From: Ricordea florida
Taxonomy: Eukaryota; Cnidaria; Anthozoa; Corallimorpharia; Ricordeidae
DNA length: 64,000 nucleotides
Direction: 5' to 3'
NCBI GenBank assembly: GCA_949710005.1
Contig: OX453273.1
Location: 2,301,706-2,365,705, forward strand
Part shown: positions 1 through 11,847 of the stretch, piece by piece
Layout of the letters: the number at the start of each line of letters is the position of its first letter
Numbering within the stretch: position 1 is the first letter of the stretch
Notes under the pieces: model-generated
Database searches by the model: none
What the model saw: the letters and a program-made list of their open reading frames with translations, nothing else
What the model was told of the DNA's origin: nothing
Program-made: the position numbers and the translations under genes

Positions 1-224
1 GCCTGTAATCACTGTACTTCTTCTCTGTCACCCACCCCCAACCTCGTTCCCAGGGAATTTTTGCTGAGTTTGGGGCTGGCAACCTCATTCCCAGGGCTTT
101 TCCCTGCTGGGAGTCCAAAGTTTTGGCATTGGTTTACCTTTGAAATGCCCACATAGTTTTTCAGCGACTGACGAGAAAAACTCGCTAACTCGTTTTTCAC
201 ATAGCTTCTTTGAATAATAGCTAC

Positions 225-1260
225 AACAACAATAACAACAACAACAACAACTTTATTTTACCCTAATAAATTACAAGAAAGAGAATATATATAGTATAAA
301 TAAGTAAATAAGTAATTAAGGGTCTGGCTGCCTGAAATAACTGTAGAGTTAAAAAGGGCAGGCAGCCAGTGTTACAATTATGTAATACAAATTTAGGTCA
401 GTAAAATACACAACAACACAAAACATTACAGAACATTACAGAACAAAACAGCCTTAGAGTTGATCAATACAGGCGCTAGCTAGTATCTTTCGAGATACTC
501 AACTTGCATTTTTTTCTTAAACATTGATGCAGATGATAACTTTATATGGTCATCAATGGAGTTCCAAATAGAGGGGCCTTGAAACCTAATGTTAAACTTG
601 CCATAATTAGTTCTTACGAAAGGAAGATAATAAGACTGTTTTGCTGCAAGCCTAGTATTATAATTATGAATATTAGTTACTCTAATAAAAAAAGAATGAA
701 AGGCAATAGGAAGGAGCTCGTTATGAAATTTGTGCATGAATATAGCAATATAAAATGTGACAAGATCAAAGAATTTGATAACTTGGAGAGATGTGAACAA
801 AGGGCTGGAAGGACTATCAAATTGAGAAAAAGTGATAGTACGCATGGCTTTCTTTTGTAGTATAAATATTGGTTTAAGTGTTGATTCATATGTATTGCCC
901 CAAATGATGATACCATAGGTCAAAAAGGGGTAAATTAAGGCATAATATAATCTTAACAGAATATTAAGATCTACATGATGTCTTAACTTAGATAGCTGGC
1001 TTTTTCTTTACGAAGTTTCATCGACACGGCATTTTGCAGCCTTTTAGAACTGCTCCAGTGAAGTTCATTGTTAGTATGAATGGCTTTCTTATGATGATAA
1101 TCGCGCTGTTTCATCAGATCTTTTATAGTGGGTGTGATCCACGATAAAGACTTGCCACGCACCCGACGAATGAGAACTGGAGTTGAGTGTAATATGCCAT
1201 CCGTGTAATCAAACGTGGTTATATTGTCTCCCCTCGACTACAACTTTCCTGCATTTGTCG
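225..1260 (-). mobile_element. Non-LTR retrotransposon (LINE) remnant, 3' part
   Basis: Read on the minus strand, this stretch ends in a (GTT)n microsatellite at about 225-250, as LINE 3' ends often do. It contains the C-terminal part of a reverse-transcriptase ORF (480-923) and, upstream at about 980-1110, a short stretch resembling the endonuclease-RT linker of CR1/L2-type elements (HTNNELHWSSSKRLQNA). The two coding pieces lie closer together than in a full element, so an internal deletion is likely. The family assignment comes from remembered similarity only. Confidence 0.6.
480..923 (-). pseudogene. LINE reverse transcriptase, C-terminal fragment
   Basis: This 147-aa open frame starts in TYGIIIWGNTYESTLKPIF and continues through NIHNYNTRLAAKQSYYLPF and FQGPSIWNSIDDHIKLSS. 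These are the hallmark blocks at the C-terminus of CR1/L2-like LINE ORF2 proteins (WGNT, LQKKAMR, NYNTR, GPSIWN). The catalytic FADD region should lie further upstream and is absent, so the fragment cannot be active. It is the 3' end of the LINE remnant around it. Confidence 0.7.
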
Positions 1261-2321
1261 ATGAAGATGCCCAGACTGGGTGAACCTTTGGGACAATGGA
1301 AACACCTAAAAACCTTGGCAAGTTTGGCAATGTTTTTTACAAGAAACGCATGCTGCTTGTAGACACAAATGGAGACAATGTCCTCTATTCAACATGGGGC
1401 TCTTGTACAGAACCAATCAATACTCTCACTACGAAGCGCGGGGGTATACACACATATACCCAACCAAGAAGACAGGGGTTTGTCCTTGTTTTAGATGAGC
1501 CTCAACCGCAGTCTTTAGAGAGTTTGGGAACCTTACGATTCTTGGGGTGTAGACCAAAGCAGCTGTTGGCTCTTGCTGGTTTAGTGGCACCATCTGTTCG
1601 AAAATCTTCAAAATAGATAGTCAAACGACGCCAAAAACATAGGTTATCGGAAAAGTGGTCCAACGCCACCATAGGTCCTGGACGGGCAACCGCCAGCCTC
1701 TTTAACCAATCAGGTAGGGTCTAGTACCAACAAGGGGGCTTCGATCTAAAACTTTTTTGACATCGAAACGTGTGAACATGACAATGTGCCATTTGGCGTT
1801 TCTACCAACAAGGAGGGACCAACAATCTCTTCTCTTCTTGCTCTCGCAGCCACACTTCAGCTTGGTCGGTGGTAAAAAAAGTGTCGAAGTCTCCTGGAGG
1901 TTGGAACGAAGGTTATAATCACCCGTCTGTATTGTACAAGAGATGGTGCTACACGTAAGAAACGAAAAAAGATTTGCGGACAACTCGCGAAATGTAGTCA
2001 TATCGACCAGCCAAAGACGTCCGCAAACCCTCGTAGAAATGCCATTCGACATACCTCCGGCCTTCAGAACGTGTTACCTCTTCGGATTGTTGGATAGGTC
2101 TTGTACTGGAAGCAGTGGTATGAAGCAGGGGCACTGGACTAGGTGTGACCAAAGCCAATCCCAGCTTCTCAAGAATCTCTACCTCATCCATAGTATCCAA
2201 GAAGACCACGCGTTCGTACAAGACTCTGTAGGTCATCCAAGGATGCAGGAAAATAGGCTTCCTCGAAACCCAACCTGTAAAGCAAGGTTCTACGATTCAT
2301 ACTAGCGGTATTATGGATCCC
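1261..2321. other. Unassigned decayed coding-like region
   Basis: Several short ORFs overlap on both strands (for example 1296-1616 plus, 1949-2236 minus, 1702-2052 minus). None has a motif I recognise. Because the neighbouring minus-strand ORFs at 2322-3349 look protein-like, this may be the eroded continuation of the same minus-strand gene, but the sequence does not settle it. Confidence 0.25.
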
Positions 2322-2483
2322 TTAGGACTTGGCTTCCTTCCTCAAAAAAATGGTAGAAGCAAGTTTGAATGGTAGTGTTCGACCCATGACAGCAATAAGC
2401 TCTTCCTTGTTCATGAAATACCATCCCCAAATGTGTTGCTCCTTTGCCAACCACCAAGCCTCTGAAAATGTCATGCGCTCCAT
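2322..2483 (-). pseudogene. Short SAP-like ORF, unassigned
   Basis: A 53-aa minus-strand frame begins MERMTFSEAWWLAKEQHIWG and continues with MNKEELIAVMG. The pattern of a short helix, a Gly-rich turn, then a basic/acidic LI helix resembles SAP or Rho-N-type DNA-binding modules, like the ORF at 3089-3349. It is too short to be a whole protein and I see no clear upstream exon. It is probably part of one degraded minus-strand gene. The family link is inference. Confidence 0.3.
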
Positions 2484-2665
2484 GATACCTCTTTTTATTA
2501 CCCACCGAATCTTTTAACTCGAGAAAATCAAGGATTGAAAATATGGGATCTAGCTTTGAGCTCTAGCAGTAGGACAAACCATACTGATAGACGCAAAAAA
2601 ACTTAGTAGACAAAGACTCCATTGGGTGTATATGTTATCGTTTAATTTTTTCCTTGGTTCAAATT

Positions 2666-2992
2666 TTATTTTCCTTTGTTTTTGGTATGGTAATGTATGA
2701 TAATGAGTTTGAAACAAAGTAAAATAAAATTTAAACCAAGGAACAAATTGAACATACACCAATCGTCTACCTCGGTGAGTATAACGCAAGTATCATCATC
2801 GTCGTCGTCATCATCATTATCATCATTATCATCATCATCATCATCATCGTCATCTGAGTCGAACGCGCCATAGTACTTGAGAAACTCTCTGTCCATCTTT
2901 TGCCAAAAGGCTAGGGACTCTTGGGCACTCCTTGCTCTATCTTTCCCTTGAGCTGCAATCTTTGCAAGTCTTTCTTGTTCTGCTGTCTTCAT
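2666..2992 (-). CDS. Hypothetical protein with poly-Asp tract
   Basis: This 108-aa minus-strand ORF starts MKTAEQERLAKIAAQGKDRA, a charged, helix-prone stretch, then runs into an Asp/Asn-rich tract. The tract is encoded by a (TCA/TCG)n microsatellite on the plus strand at about 2788-2853. The C-terminal part beyond the acidic tract is hydrophobic and looks like read-through. It may be a piece of the same decayed gene as the ORFs on either side. Function unknown; it could equally be non-coding. Confidence 0.3.
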   Translation of the reverse strand: MKTAEQERLAKIAAQGKDRARSAQESLAFWQKMDREFLKYYGAFDSDDDDDDDDDNDDNDDDDDDDDTCVILTEVDDWCMFNLFLGLNFILLCFKLIIIHYHTKNKGK

Positions 2993-3088
2993 ACATGCTT
3001 TGCACCAGTACCTTGGTATGTTGTCATCGAAGAGTTCACCTCATTCTACTTCATAGTTTACAATATCACACCAACTACTTTTGTAGCA

Positions 3089-3349
3089 TCATTCACAATG
3101 GGTGTTTTTGGAAGGAATACCAAGCAGTCGAACAAGCTCTTCTCTGGACGTTCTTTCGCTACCAAACAATCCTTTCTCTTTGGCTTCTGCTTGCAATTCA
3201 GGGGTGCTCTTGGCTATGTAGGAAGGTAACTTCAATGCAGTCACCAGCTCTCTCTTACACATGGTTTTGTAGTTTAGAGTACCTTGTTCTTTGGCCATGG
3301 TACGCAACTGAGGCACTGTCTTACGGACCATGTCTCTTTTTTCTACCAA
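3089..3349 (-). CDS. SAP-like repeat protein fragment
   Basis: This 86-aa ORF contains two successive modules, TVPQLRTMAKEQG.LNY..CKRELVTALKL and STPELQAEAKEKGLFGS..SREELVRLLGI. Each has the LxxxAKExG...xxxLxxxL spacing of SAP/Rho-N-like DNA-binding motifs. The same kind of module opens the terminal genes of the Polinton E2 (30645 and 61167), so this may be a remnant of a related element. No TIR, polymerase or capsid gene is visible nearby, so the origin remains open. Confidence 0.4.
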   Translation of the reverse strand: MVEKRDMVRKTVPQLRTMAKEQGTLNYKTMCKRELVTALKLPSYIAKSTPELQAEAKEKGLFGSERTSREELVRLLGIPSKNTHCE

Positions 3350-4200
3350 CTAAAAACGTTTATGCTGTAGACTCAAGACACATAAGAGATAGGTAGGATG
3401 TGGTTTGCACCAGTACACACAAAAATTAATAGTATAGATAGAACTGCTATCCAATGTTTTATCAGTAGACCGCACTATTACATGCGAGAAGCAACAAAAG
3501 AAACTACAAAACAACACCCCAAAATCCTGACCTCTACCAGACTCAAGTATGTAGCGAAATTTCCACCCGAAAAAAATAAGGTAAAAAATCAGATCTAAAA
3601 AAAATCAGGTATTTTTCAGGTGTGATGTGATGTGGGCAAAACTCTGGGTTCTTACAACAAAAGTAGATGTACAAATCAGGATTCTAACGTGAAGAAGTTT
3701 TTTCGGGTGGAAAAAAGGAAAAGATGTACCTTTTGGGGTCAGGAAAAGGGCGTGGTCCCCCGTGTGATGTAGGCACCAAATCGGCAATTTTTTTGTGATT
3801 TCCAAAAAAACCTTTGAAATCCCATGGATTGATCCCTACTACACTACTAAATGCTCTCAAAATCACAGAAACATGAAAAATAGGTAAGAAAGTTTGCAAG
3901 ATGATACACTTAATATCATGCTTGTGGAGCTTCAAGAGGATAGGTCCCTTTCACTCGTATGATGATGGTGTACAAGAGCAGGCCAGAAATTGATATAAAG
4001 GAGACTGTAAGCCAATATGAGTTTTTGGTAGTCCTGCGATCATTGTTTGCTGTTGATGGTACAATGCTTCACTGTTTATCCAAAAGTAATCTAATGAACA
4101 TTCTAGAGAAGCTGTAAGACATCAGAAATCACAGGAGAGTAGCTAGTCAAAATGAAAATCAAGTCCAAGTTGCACTTGTAGATGGGAAGCCAGAGTGGAT
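3350..4200. other. No recognisable gene
   Basis: Only short overlapping ORFs are present and none has a recognisable motif. I see no terminal repeats and no RNA gene here. Confidence 0.4.
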
Positions 4201-4204
4201 AAAA

Positions 4205-4790
4205 ATTTGTGCACGGCAACACTTCAGCAACTGTGGTCATCAGACATACACTGGAAGTAATGAAGTGCACTTAGCTTTCAACAGATATGATTTACCTTTT
4301 TCACTCCGAGCCACCACCAGGGTTAGACAGCAAGGAGGCCAAGCTCTAGTGTATTACCACATCACAGACACAACGCACACTTCTAAGGTTCCATTGAAAC
4401 AACTCCTGTCACACACGAACACCAAAATGAAGCTCACCATCTATCTGGGGCAAACCATTACAGAGTATGCTGATTGCAGTGGAAGGAAGCTGGTGGTGGC
4501 AAGGGGAAGTGATGTTAAATAAGGCAAAACACAAGGACGTGGGACAGAGAAACCAAGAGGAAGCTGACACAAAGATGATCTTCCATGCCCTTGATGCTAT
4601 GGCTAATGGTGCAACCCAACTACAGATTCACTCTTCCGACACAGATGTCTTCATCCTTGCTCTCAGGCATTATCCAGAATTGTGCGAGAACACGCTTTCG
4701 TTACGCGAAGAGGGCAACACCATCGTATGATTAAGCTGAAACCAATTGTTCAAACCCTTACAGGCCAAAGAAGATAGCATGGTGAATGGG
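4205..4790 (+). pseudogene. Fragment of a dispersed repeat-encoded protein
   Basis: Two overlapping plus-strand frames (4265-4522 and 4467-4730) together carry blocks I associate with an unnamed protein family common in cnidarian genomes: FNRYDLPFSLRATTRVRQQG, then NQEEADTKMIFHALDAMANG and HSSDTDVFILALRHYPELC. The second block has an acidic DTDVF motif suggestive of a nuclease-like fold. The frames are interrupted around 4520 and after 4730, so this is a decayed copy. The family recognition is from memory and has no assigned function. Confidence 0.45.
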
Positions 4791-4959
4791 AATAGCCCAG
4801 ACAGAAAGACAAGTGACCCTGTATTGGCCATTTTAAGGGATTTTACAGTGCAAACAATAGAGATAAGAACATTGGATGTGTAAAGCTGAAAAACAATGGA
4901 TATACCGGTAGTTGCAGCTGTGTTAATTGTTAGAATATCTAGTTTAAGATATAGTTTTT

Positions 4960-7900
4960 TAATTTTTTGTAAAGAAAGAGAGGGGTATTGTGTTGGTCAC
5001 GTGACTTTATGTATAATTGCACCAATGCAGAACGGTGGAAATTCTATGTAGAATGCCAAGTTTTTCTTTTTGGGAGCTTCATATGGATCCAATTCGTTCA
5101 TTGTAAGTTTTCTTAGGGTAAATGTGATTAACGGGACACATTTATTCACAGAACGCAACAGGTTTATTAACACTGAAATGCTGGCAAAATCACTTAACCA
5201 GATGTAATAAATAACTTATTACACCAGCATGGTTGATTAACCATTGATTATATAAAATACATTATCAATGAATAATCGATAAGCCACAGACATTTCTAGC
5301 ATGTTCTATTCCTCTTTGCTGATTATTATTGTCATAAACCATTGATGTAAGTTTTTATCAAACGAGCTAAGTTAGGAGAAAGAAATTGTTAGGAAATTGT
5401 ATAAGATGAGCTGCATTATTACACCTGTGTAATCAATGAAGAATTGATGCATAATCAATAGACATCTAATCAATAAGTACTTAATTGCATCAGTAAATTT
5501 ACTCATCGATGACATCAATGAGTAATCAATGGGCCACAAAATGTTTGGTCATTAATTACACATTGATTATCACAAGTAATCAATGACTAATCAGTTGATT
5601 ACCTACCAACTACTCATTTGATGCCATCTCTCATAGAATTATTATGTGTGGCTTTAACAACTCCGAGGCAATCACATGTTGATTGCCCAACTGTCAAATT
5701 TGATAGTTGTTTAGGAAGCTATTTTGTTGCAGCTATGGTGTATCTATCATGTTAGTTGTTTCTATTTTTTTTTTCAGAGAGAACATCTCCATAATAAATA
5801 TTTTACATACACATAAAATCTTATCAGGCCAAAATAAAAGGAATGTTGCCTCTTCTAGATGAAGTCATTCTAATTGGCTTAAGGAAAATATGTAAATAAA
5901 GTCTCACTCAAGTAAGCTAAAATTGAACAAAAATTTCACAAAATCATGAAATTCTAGTGTCACAAAATAAGCACACAGTTAAGTCACAAAATAAATTTGT
6001 CATAAGGTAGCTTTAATCCCAGCCCTTCAAATCATTCACAGGGACAAAGAGAAACCATATCATAAAGGTCCTCGATTCATAAACTATAGACAGTTAATCT
6101 GGTGTAAGAAATACAAAGTTCCAAACAAGTTCCAGTCTCATATTATTGCAGGCCACAACATATTGTTGCTCACTAAGAGCTGTTGCCAGGGAAACTGTCA
6201 AATTTAACTACACTTACATGCTGGATTTTTAACTAATAAGATACTAAAAATTTTTTGCAGACTTTTAAACTTGATATACTGAAAAAGATTGCAGAATTGG
6301 TACAAGACAAGGTTAACAAATTGTTTGGCCTGATTTTGACAAGAACTGACTACATTTTGGCATGTAGCTTAAAATGTATAATGATAATGGTTCCTTGCAC
6401 GAAAGTCTTCAATTGTCAGAAAAGGTGGGTAGGTGACGATAACCCTTGTAGGCGTGAATAAAATTATCATTAAACTCAAACCAAACTTCAGACATCCTCC
6501 ACTCATCTCCAGTGGGGAGAATAGATGGTGCACAGAAAAAAAACCTTCGGAGTCCGGCATTACATTTTACAGACAAGTTTCTGCATGAATTGTAGAGTAT
6601 CTTGAATCAATACGTTCTATGCAAAAACTTTCTTCCGCAACATTTGAAGTCAACTTGAGTCATGAGTTGAAGTTAGTTTGTAGAATGACGACTTGCACAA
6701 ATGTACAGCATTATATTGATCCCTTAATTATGTGAGGTTTTAGTTCCAACATACCTGTCTACAGGTTCGGCATCATTTGTGCGATCTTTATTTTTCCCCA
6801 ACAGTACCTTCTTAACTTCCCAATCTTTATCCTCTCTGGATCTCATTTCTTTTCAGGAAAGGCAGTCTTACTACTCGGTATTCCCTATGCGCGGTAACAC
6901 GTAGCCGATGTAAAAAGAGTAAAAAAGTGACCTCCGGCAATAAACTACAAATTCTCGGGTATCAGTAGCTACTCATGTGACATTGAAAAACTGGACGAAA
7001 AGGCACGCAAACTGATACTCTGCTGTTAGAAGTCATACCGTTTCGATCCCATTCCAAACTATGACGCATTAAGAATTGTGGATGGATAAATTTGATGGAT
7101 TTTAGAAGTCTCACAACTTACTGTCTAATCTGAACATCAAAATACCGCAACTACGTCTTTACACAAGTACGTCGTCACGCAATAACGCGCATGCGTGTAT
7201 TTCTTTAAAATTTATTTCGTCATTAGTACAATGCACACCCACTTGCACGCCCCCGTATTAACCGTTGTCAAAACTACTGTACTTCTGCCGAGACATTTTT
7301 AAAGCTGTTAAACCGAAAAAGCCACAGACAAAAATCCTGCTTGGTCATACGTCTTATCTCAAAGGGGATAAAATCAGCCAAACTTACACTTCAATGTACA
7401 TTCAAACAACAAAGAAAGGCTTACAAATACCAAACCCATGATATTATCTCGTCGTATTTCTGTGGTATTTCTACTTTGGCGCAAGACCCCCACGAGTCTG
7501 TCACAAGACTCACGCATTAGAAGAAAGTGGAAAGTTAGATGAACTATCAGATCAAGCCTTAAGATGTGTCCGAAGTGTTCGGCTCATTCCATTTTCAGAC
7601 AGCTTCCAACCAAATTACTGAAACAGTATCATTTGTGGCCGAACCGCAAACCGAAGAAATCGCTGTACATTATGTTCTTGGGAAATCCTCAAAACAAACC
7701 CCAGGGGTCCAAAACAAAGATGTACGCAAAGAAACTTGTCTTAAACTCGTTTTCATTCAAGTCGTGGTCATTTTCAATTCGCCAAGCCTTCAGAGGACTC
7801 ATCAATAATGGCAAGGTTTGGGGGAGAAGAAAACTTGACGAATTTCCTTGCATTTGACACTTAGCTTTCATGTAATACTGTCTGAACTGCAACGAAATAT

Positions 7901-8285
7901 CAATCTATGTAATGTTATCAACTCTGTGCTTGCTAGGTGTACATTGCTGCACTCTTTGGATGATCTCACGGGCTTCAACCTCCCCCCCCCCCTGTGGGCG
8001 TACTCCGCTATAAAAGTGACATAGGTGCTCATTGTACTTTTAAGGGGTTTAAATTTGTGGATTGGTAACCCTATCGTGCTAAAATCTGAAATCACTGCTG
8101 CCACAGTTGTCTCAGTACCTTTTAGGGGGCTGCGGTAAGGTGATCGCCTAGTGTTCAAAAGTTATCTTTGTTACCGTTAAAATTTGCACTGCCAGTTATA
8201 TAATTTGTTGTTGTTGAATTGATACATCCTAGGGGTGGAAAAGAATTTGGGACACGCCCATAAAACACGATTCTGGTACCTTTTT
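4960..8285. other. Gene-poor, AT-rich stretch
   Basis: I find no convincing gene in this 3.3 kb. Between about 5220 and 5620 there are many irregular copies of TAATCAATGA/ATTGATTA in both orientations, a pattern seen in some non-autonomous DNA transposons, but I could not pair clear terminal repeats. ORFs at 6255, 7564 and 7868 lack recognisable motifs. A poly-C run lies at about 7981-7992. Confidence 0.4.
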
Positions 8286-8835
8286 AATCATCAAGGATAC
8301 GACCAATTTACTTAATAGAATTGAGGATCTTAATAGGAGTGGCCCTTTTCCCGAAGGCACCCTTTTAGTTTCTTGGGATGTTGTGTCAATGTTCCCTAAC
8401 ATAGATAATCAACTCGGTCTTACTGCAGTAAAGAAGGCACTGAATGCTAGAGAAAACCAGCTTCCATCCACTAATTGCATTTTAGAAGCAGTAGAAATTT
8501 GTTTGAAGAGCAATCACTCGGTTTTTAGGGAAAACTTTTTCCTACAAATTCATGGCACAGCCATGGGCCCAAAGAACGCCTGTAGTTACGCGGATCTTGC
8601 CATGGGGGAAATAGATTATCAAGCTAAATTTTCTGGCCCCATAAAGCCGGCTTTATGGTGGCGATACCGTGATGATGTTTTTGATCTCTGGCAACAAGGC
8701 CTTCCTGCACTGCATGAGTTTACTGACTTTATAAATTCTCTATATCCTACCATTAAATTTGAATTAGTTTTTTTCTGAACGCGAGCTTCACGTGCTAGAT
8801 TTAACTCTACATCTCATCGGGGGTTTCATTCAGAC
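8286..8835 (+). pseudogene. Penelope-like element reverse transcriptase, part 1
   Basis: The frame reads through LVSWDVVSMFPNIDN (RT motif with catalytic Asp), then FLQIHGTAMGPKNACSYADL and LWWRYRDDVFDLW. These match RT motifs of Penelope-like elements; the YRDDVF block is the catalytic YxDD box. A run of T at about 8766-8772 breaks the frame, after which SERELHVLDLTLHLIGG continues in another phase. At 8836 the gene is cut by the hAT insertion and resumes at 11268. The N-terminal part is missing or too decayed to see. Confidence 0.75.
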
Positions 8836-9584
8836 CAGGGGCGGATCCAGGATTTTACATGAGTGATTTGCAGCACCTTAACTAGGGGGGTTTGGGGGCA
8901 TGCCCCCCCCCCCCCAAGAAAATTTGAAATTTAGTGCTCCCAGAATGCAATTTTCAGTACCAGTACAAAAAAATCAATTCTGTGTATTTACACAGACAAA
9001 CCAGAATAATATTAATTTTTTTTGTCCAGAAATTTGCCTTTCTGTGTCTAAGGAGTGTAGCATGTGAATTAAGATTGAGGGCTACTTTTGAAAATGTAGT
9101 AGATCTGCTGCCTGGATTGCTGTCTTGGATGCTTGTGGGGGTGCCAACAAATTTCTAATGGGAATGAGGTCAGTTAGCTCAAAGTGGGAATGGAGGAAAA
9201 AAAATAAGGATTTATTAGTGAATATTAAGAAACATTGTTGTGGAACTGTATCAACAAAACTGAAAAGTTGGAATCATACTTGCCTTTTTCAGCCTTTTAG
9301 ATCAGTGTATAAATTGATGCGGTCCAATGAGCTCAGACTGAGAGAATATGTGAAAACCATTTAAGCTTATCAAATACCCAGTGTCAGTGGAAAAATAACT
9401 CCAAAAACTACTGAAGAATGACTTTTTTGTCCAGATATAAGTATTAATACAATTGTACCACAGACACCAGTTATGTATCTGTACTGTTCTCCATCAGTTT
9501 AAGGATTACATCAATCCAGATGGAACATAACTCACAAGTACTCTAGAAACACTAGTGACTGCCTGGTACAAAATTATTCATTTA

Positions 9585-9840
9585 AAATATTTTCCATTCT
9601 CATTCTTCTGGGATGTAAATTAGCAAATAAATCTATAATTTGTTCAAGATCTAATTCCATTTCCCTATGGGCATGCATCAGTGCTAATCCATTCAGTCTA
9701 TCCTGGAACATTGTACTTCTCAAATAAGTCTTCAGATTTCGGAGGGTTGAAATGGACCTTTCGCAAGATGCCGATGAAATGGGAATAGTGATCAGGATTT
9801 GAAGTATAGTATATCCTCACAAAGGTAGAATCCTACAAAC
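9585..9840 (-). pseudogene. hAT transposase C-terminal dimerisation remnant
   Basis: On the minus strand, decayed frames read ASCERSISTLRNLKTYLRS and LNGLALMHAHREMELDLEQI, the conserved hAT C-terminal dimerisation region (ERSFSxLRRIKTYLRSTM-like). Immediately upstream, at about 9800-9840, sits a block resembling the mid-protein EFVGFY motif. A large internal segment carrying the catalytic residues has therefore been deleted between these two blocks. Confidence 0.65.
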
Positions 9841-10154
9841 TCATCTCTGACTGTTTTGGTCGAATCGAGAAATCTGATCACCACTGAAAGGTTTTGTTTA
9901 TTTGATATGTCAGCTGCTTCTTCAGACATAATAGAGAAATATTTGCTGTGACAAATTATTCACTATGATAGCACCCACAGTTGTAATCATCTCATTTTGA
10001 ATGGTTTTAGAAATATAAGTCGCATTTCTGGGAGCGGTTTCCAGGTGATGTTTTAGTGTTTGGTCGCCGCTGTCAATTCGAAATTCTAACAGTGCATGGA
10101 AATTACCGGAAAGACTGCCATTTCCTCGATCATCATCTCGTGTACCTCTGAGGG

Positions 10155-10736
10155 CTACAGTGTATGTTGTTTTTTTCCGCAGAAAATTGTTTTAAAAAGG
10201 GATTTCAGAATTTCGCGATTTCTATTGATTTGCTGTTGAAGTAAATTGTTGATCTGCTGATCAATTGGAACCGCTTCTCTTCTCATGTTTCTCAGAAAAT
10301 TCTCCACTGCGATCACTGCAAAATTATGCATCTCACATTTCCCGCTGGCGTGTTTGGTAAAACGTGAAACGGCGGACGTCCAAAGTGTGAGTGGAGACTT
10401 CAACAATTTGTCTAGTTTATTCGTATTTCGCCCACACTGGACCCCAAAACAAACACACGGTAAACAAAATGCACCATCGACATATTTAGAGTATGCTAGC
10501 CAGGGAAATCTTTTCAGCCAGCTCCGCACAAAATGACGGCTACAATTCGAACATTCTACTGACGCTGGGAAATCAAATCGCTCACCTGGTTTCCACACAT
10601 TCTCTATGAACTTGTCCTGGTCCGAATATGAGTTGATTTCCTTGAAAACATCTGTGAACAGTCCTCCTTCCGACAAACTGGATCGCCTCGAACCATCATT
10701 TATAATTAAAATTTCCCTTGTCTTCCTCCGTAGCAA
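10155..10736 (-). pseudogene. hAT transposase N-terminal part, TTF/ZMYM-type zinc finger
   Basis: This 193-aa frame contains WKPGERFDFPASVECSNCSR, then FPWLAYSKYVDGAFCLPCV and a KHASGKCEMHN stretch. This is the TTF-type/BED-like DNA-binding domain of ZMYM1-like hAT transposases (Cys pairs near residues 65-68 and 93-96). The frame stops at 10155. Further downstream at about 9960-10080, decayed frames still match the next hAT block (QTLKHHLETAPRNATYISKT). The catalytic domain is not intact, so this is a relic of the source transposase. Confidence 0.7.
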
Positions 10737-11267
10737 GTTACTTTAACAATGAACTCTGATCGGAGAAAGAACAAACGAGGGACTTTCGGGGAGAGGCTTC
10801 CCTTTATATACGATTGTCAGTAGTTTGCACGGTAGTTTGCGTCCTGGATAGCCAATCACAACCGAGTTTGAGTAGTTCGCAAGACAATGCGAGTGATTCT
10901 GGCCAATAGAGGAGGGTTTTGAGTGATTTGTGGAAAGATCGATAAACTAACCACTCCCACCCACTGCGTACAAATTTTGTCCGGTCGTGCCTACGAATTT
11001 TTTCGTGTTGTTCTCCGCAGTCTCGACAAAAGGACGAAAGCGCGCGAACGGAGATTCGTCAAATTCGTTCGGAATGGACTGGGTTTGCTGTGTAATCGAC
11101 GAGATTCGACGATTTTTTTCTTTGTTTTATTTCATAATAAACCCTGCAACAAGAAGGATAATTGATTTCTTGAGCTTCAAGAAACAACCTCAGAAATAAC
11201 AAACCCAGGTTTGGAAACATTTGAGTGATTTCTGGAAATCACTTGAACTACTCTGGATCCGCCCCTG

Positions 11268-11558
11268 CAGACAGACGTTTATTCAAAGCCAACTGATAGC
11301 CACTTGTATCTTCCACCATCAAGTGCTCACCCCAAACACGTTTTCAAGGCTATCCCTTATGGCGTAGCAACTAGATTACAGAGAAACTGCTCTGAACAAG
11401 TATTTCTTGCCGAGAGAACAACTGAATACAAGGGTTATCTAGTCAATCAGGGTTATCCCACAAAACTAGTGGAAGATCAATTTTCTAAAGCCTTAACTAC
11501 TTCTAGAACTGACTTACTTAGAACTCGTGCCAAAGCTGAGAGGAAATTGTTTCCATTA
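11268..11558 (+). pseudogene. Penelope-like element, part 2 (RT C-terminal region)
   Basis: The frame resumes after the hAT with QTDVYSKPTDSHLYLPPSSA, typical of the thumb-proximal region of Penelope-like RTs. It continues through PYGVATRLQRNCSE and a basic stretch to KLFPLE, where it is cut by Polinton E1. The right-hand flank (27392) continues the same sentence of the protein. The last six bases (CCATTA, 11553-11558) are the left copy of the E1 target-site duplication. Confidence 0.75.
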
Positions 11559-11847
11559 GAGAGAGAGTAGGTAATGGGGGATTCTGGCACACCCTATTAA
11601 TTTTCTATCAAATCTGAGTAAAAATATTAATCAAGGATTAATCAGGAAAATCAATCGGAAAATTAAACAGAGATTTTGCCAACCCACCACCAAGCCAATG
11701 CCAAGCCGTTGCCTAAGGTTATGACACACACGATTAATCAGGAAAATTAAACAGAGATTTTTTCCGTTTACAAAAGTATATGAAAATCTACAAAAATTAA
11801 AATGATTTTAATATTAGTTTAAAGAATAAATTTTGAGAGTATAAATG
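11559..11847 (+). repeat. E1 left terminal inverted repeat
   Basis: Starts in (GA)n then GTAGGTAATGGGGGATTC. It is the inverted complement of 27106-27391 and runs right up to, and one or two codons into, the PolB start codon (ATGGA). It therefore carries the PolB promoter. It contains an internal direct repeat of AAATTAAACAGAGATTTT. Confidence 0.9.
11818..11844 (+). promoter_or_regulatory. TTTAAAG promoter-like motif of E1 PolB
   Basis: TTTAAAG lies 27 nt before the PolB ATG, inside the TIR. The identical sequence serves the opposing gene at the other end (27109-27135). Confidence 0.6.

Larger units (their letters stand above)
8836..11267 (-). mobile_element. Internally deleted hAT transposon (5-bp TSD)
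   Basis: The element starts CAGGGGCGGATCCAG and ends in the inverted complement (GGATCCGCCCCTG). It is flanked by a direct repeat CAGAC at 8831-8835 and 11268-11272. Removing it rejoins the Penelope RT frame, which supports both boundaries. The 5-bp TSD fits the hAT5-type group rather than the usual 8-bp hAT. It encodes, on the minus strand, the N-terminal zinc-finger part and the C-terminal dimerisation part of a hAT transposase, but the catalytic core between them is missing. It is therefore non-autonomous. Confidence 0.8.

Noticed and set aside
9..200. 63-aa minus-strand ORF at the window start
   Set aside because: It contains a dispersed-repeat-like CCTCRTTCCCAGGG duplication and no protein motif.
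5220..5620. TAATCAATGA repeats as a replication origin or operator array
   Set aside because: The copies are irregular and without fixed spacing, and AT-rich sequence makes them common by chance.
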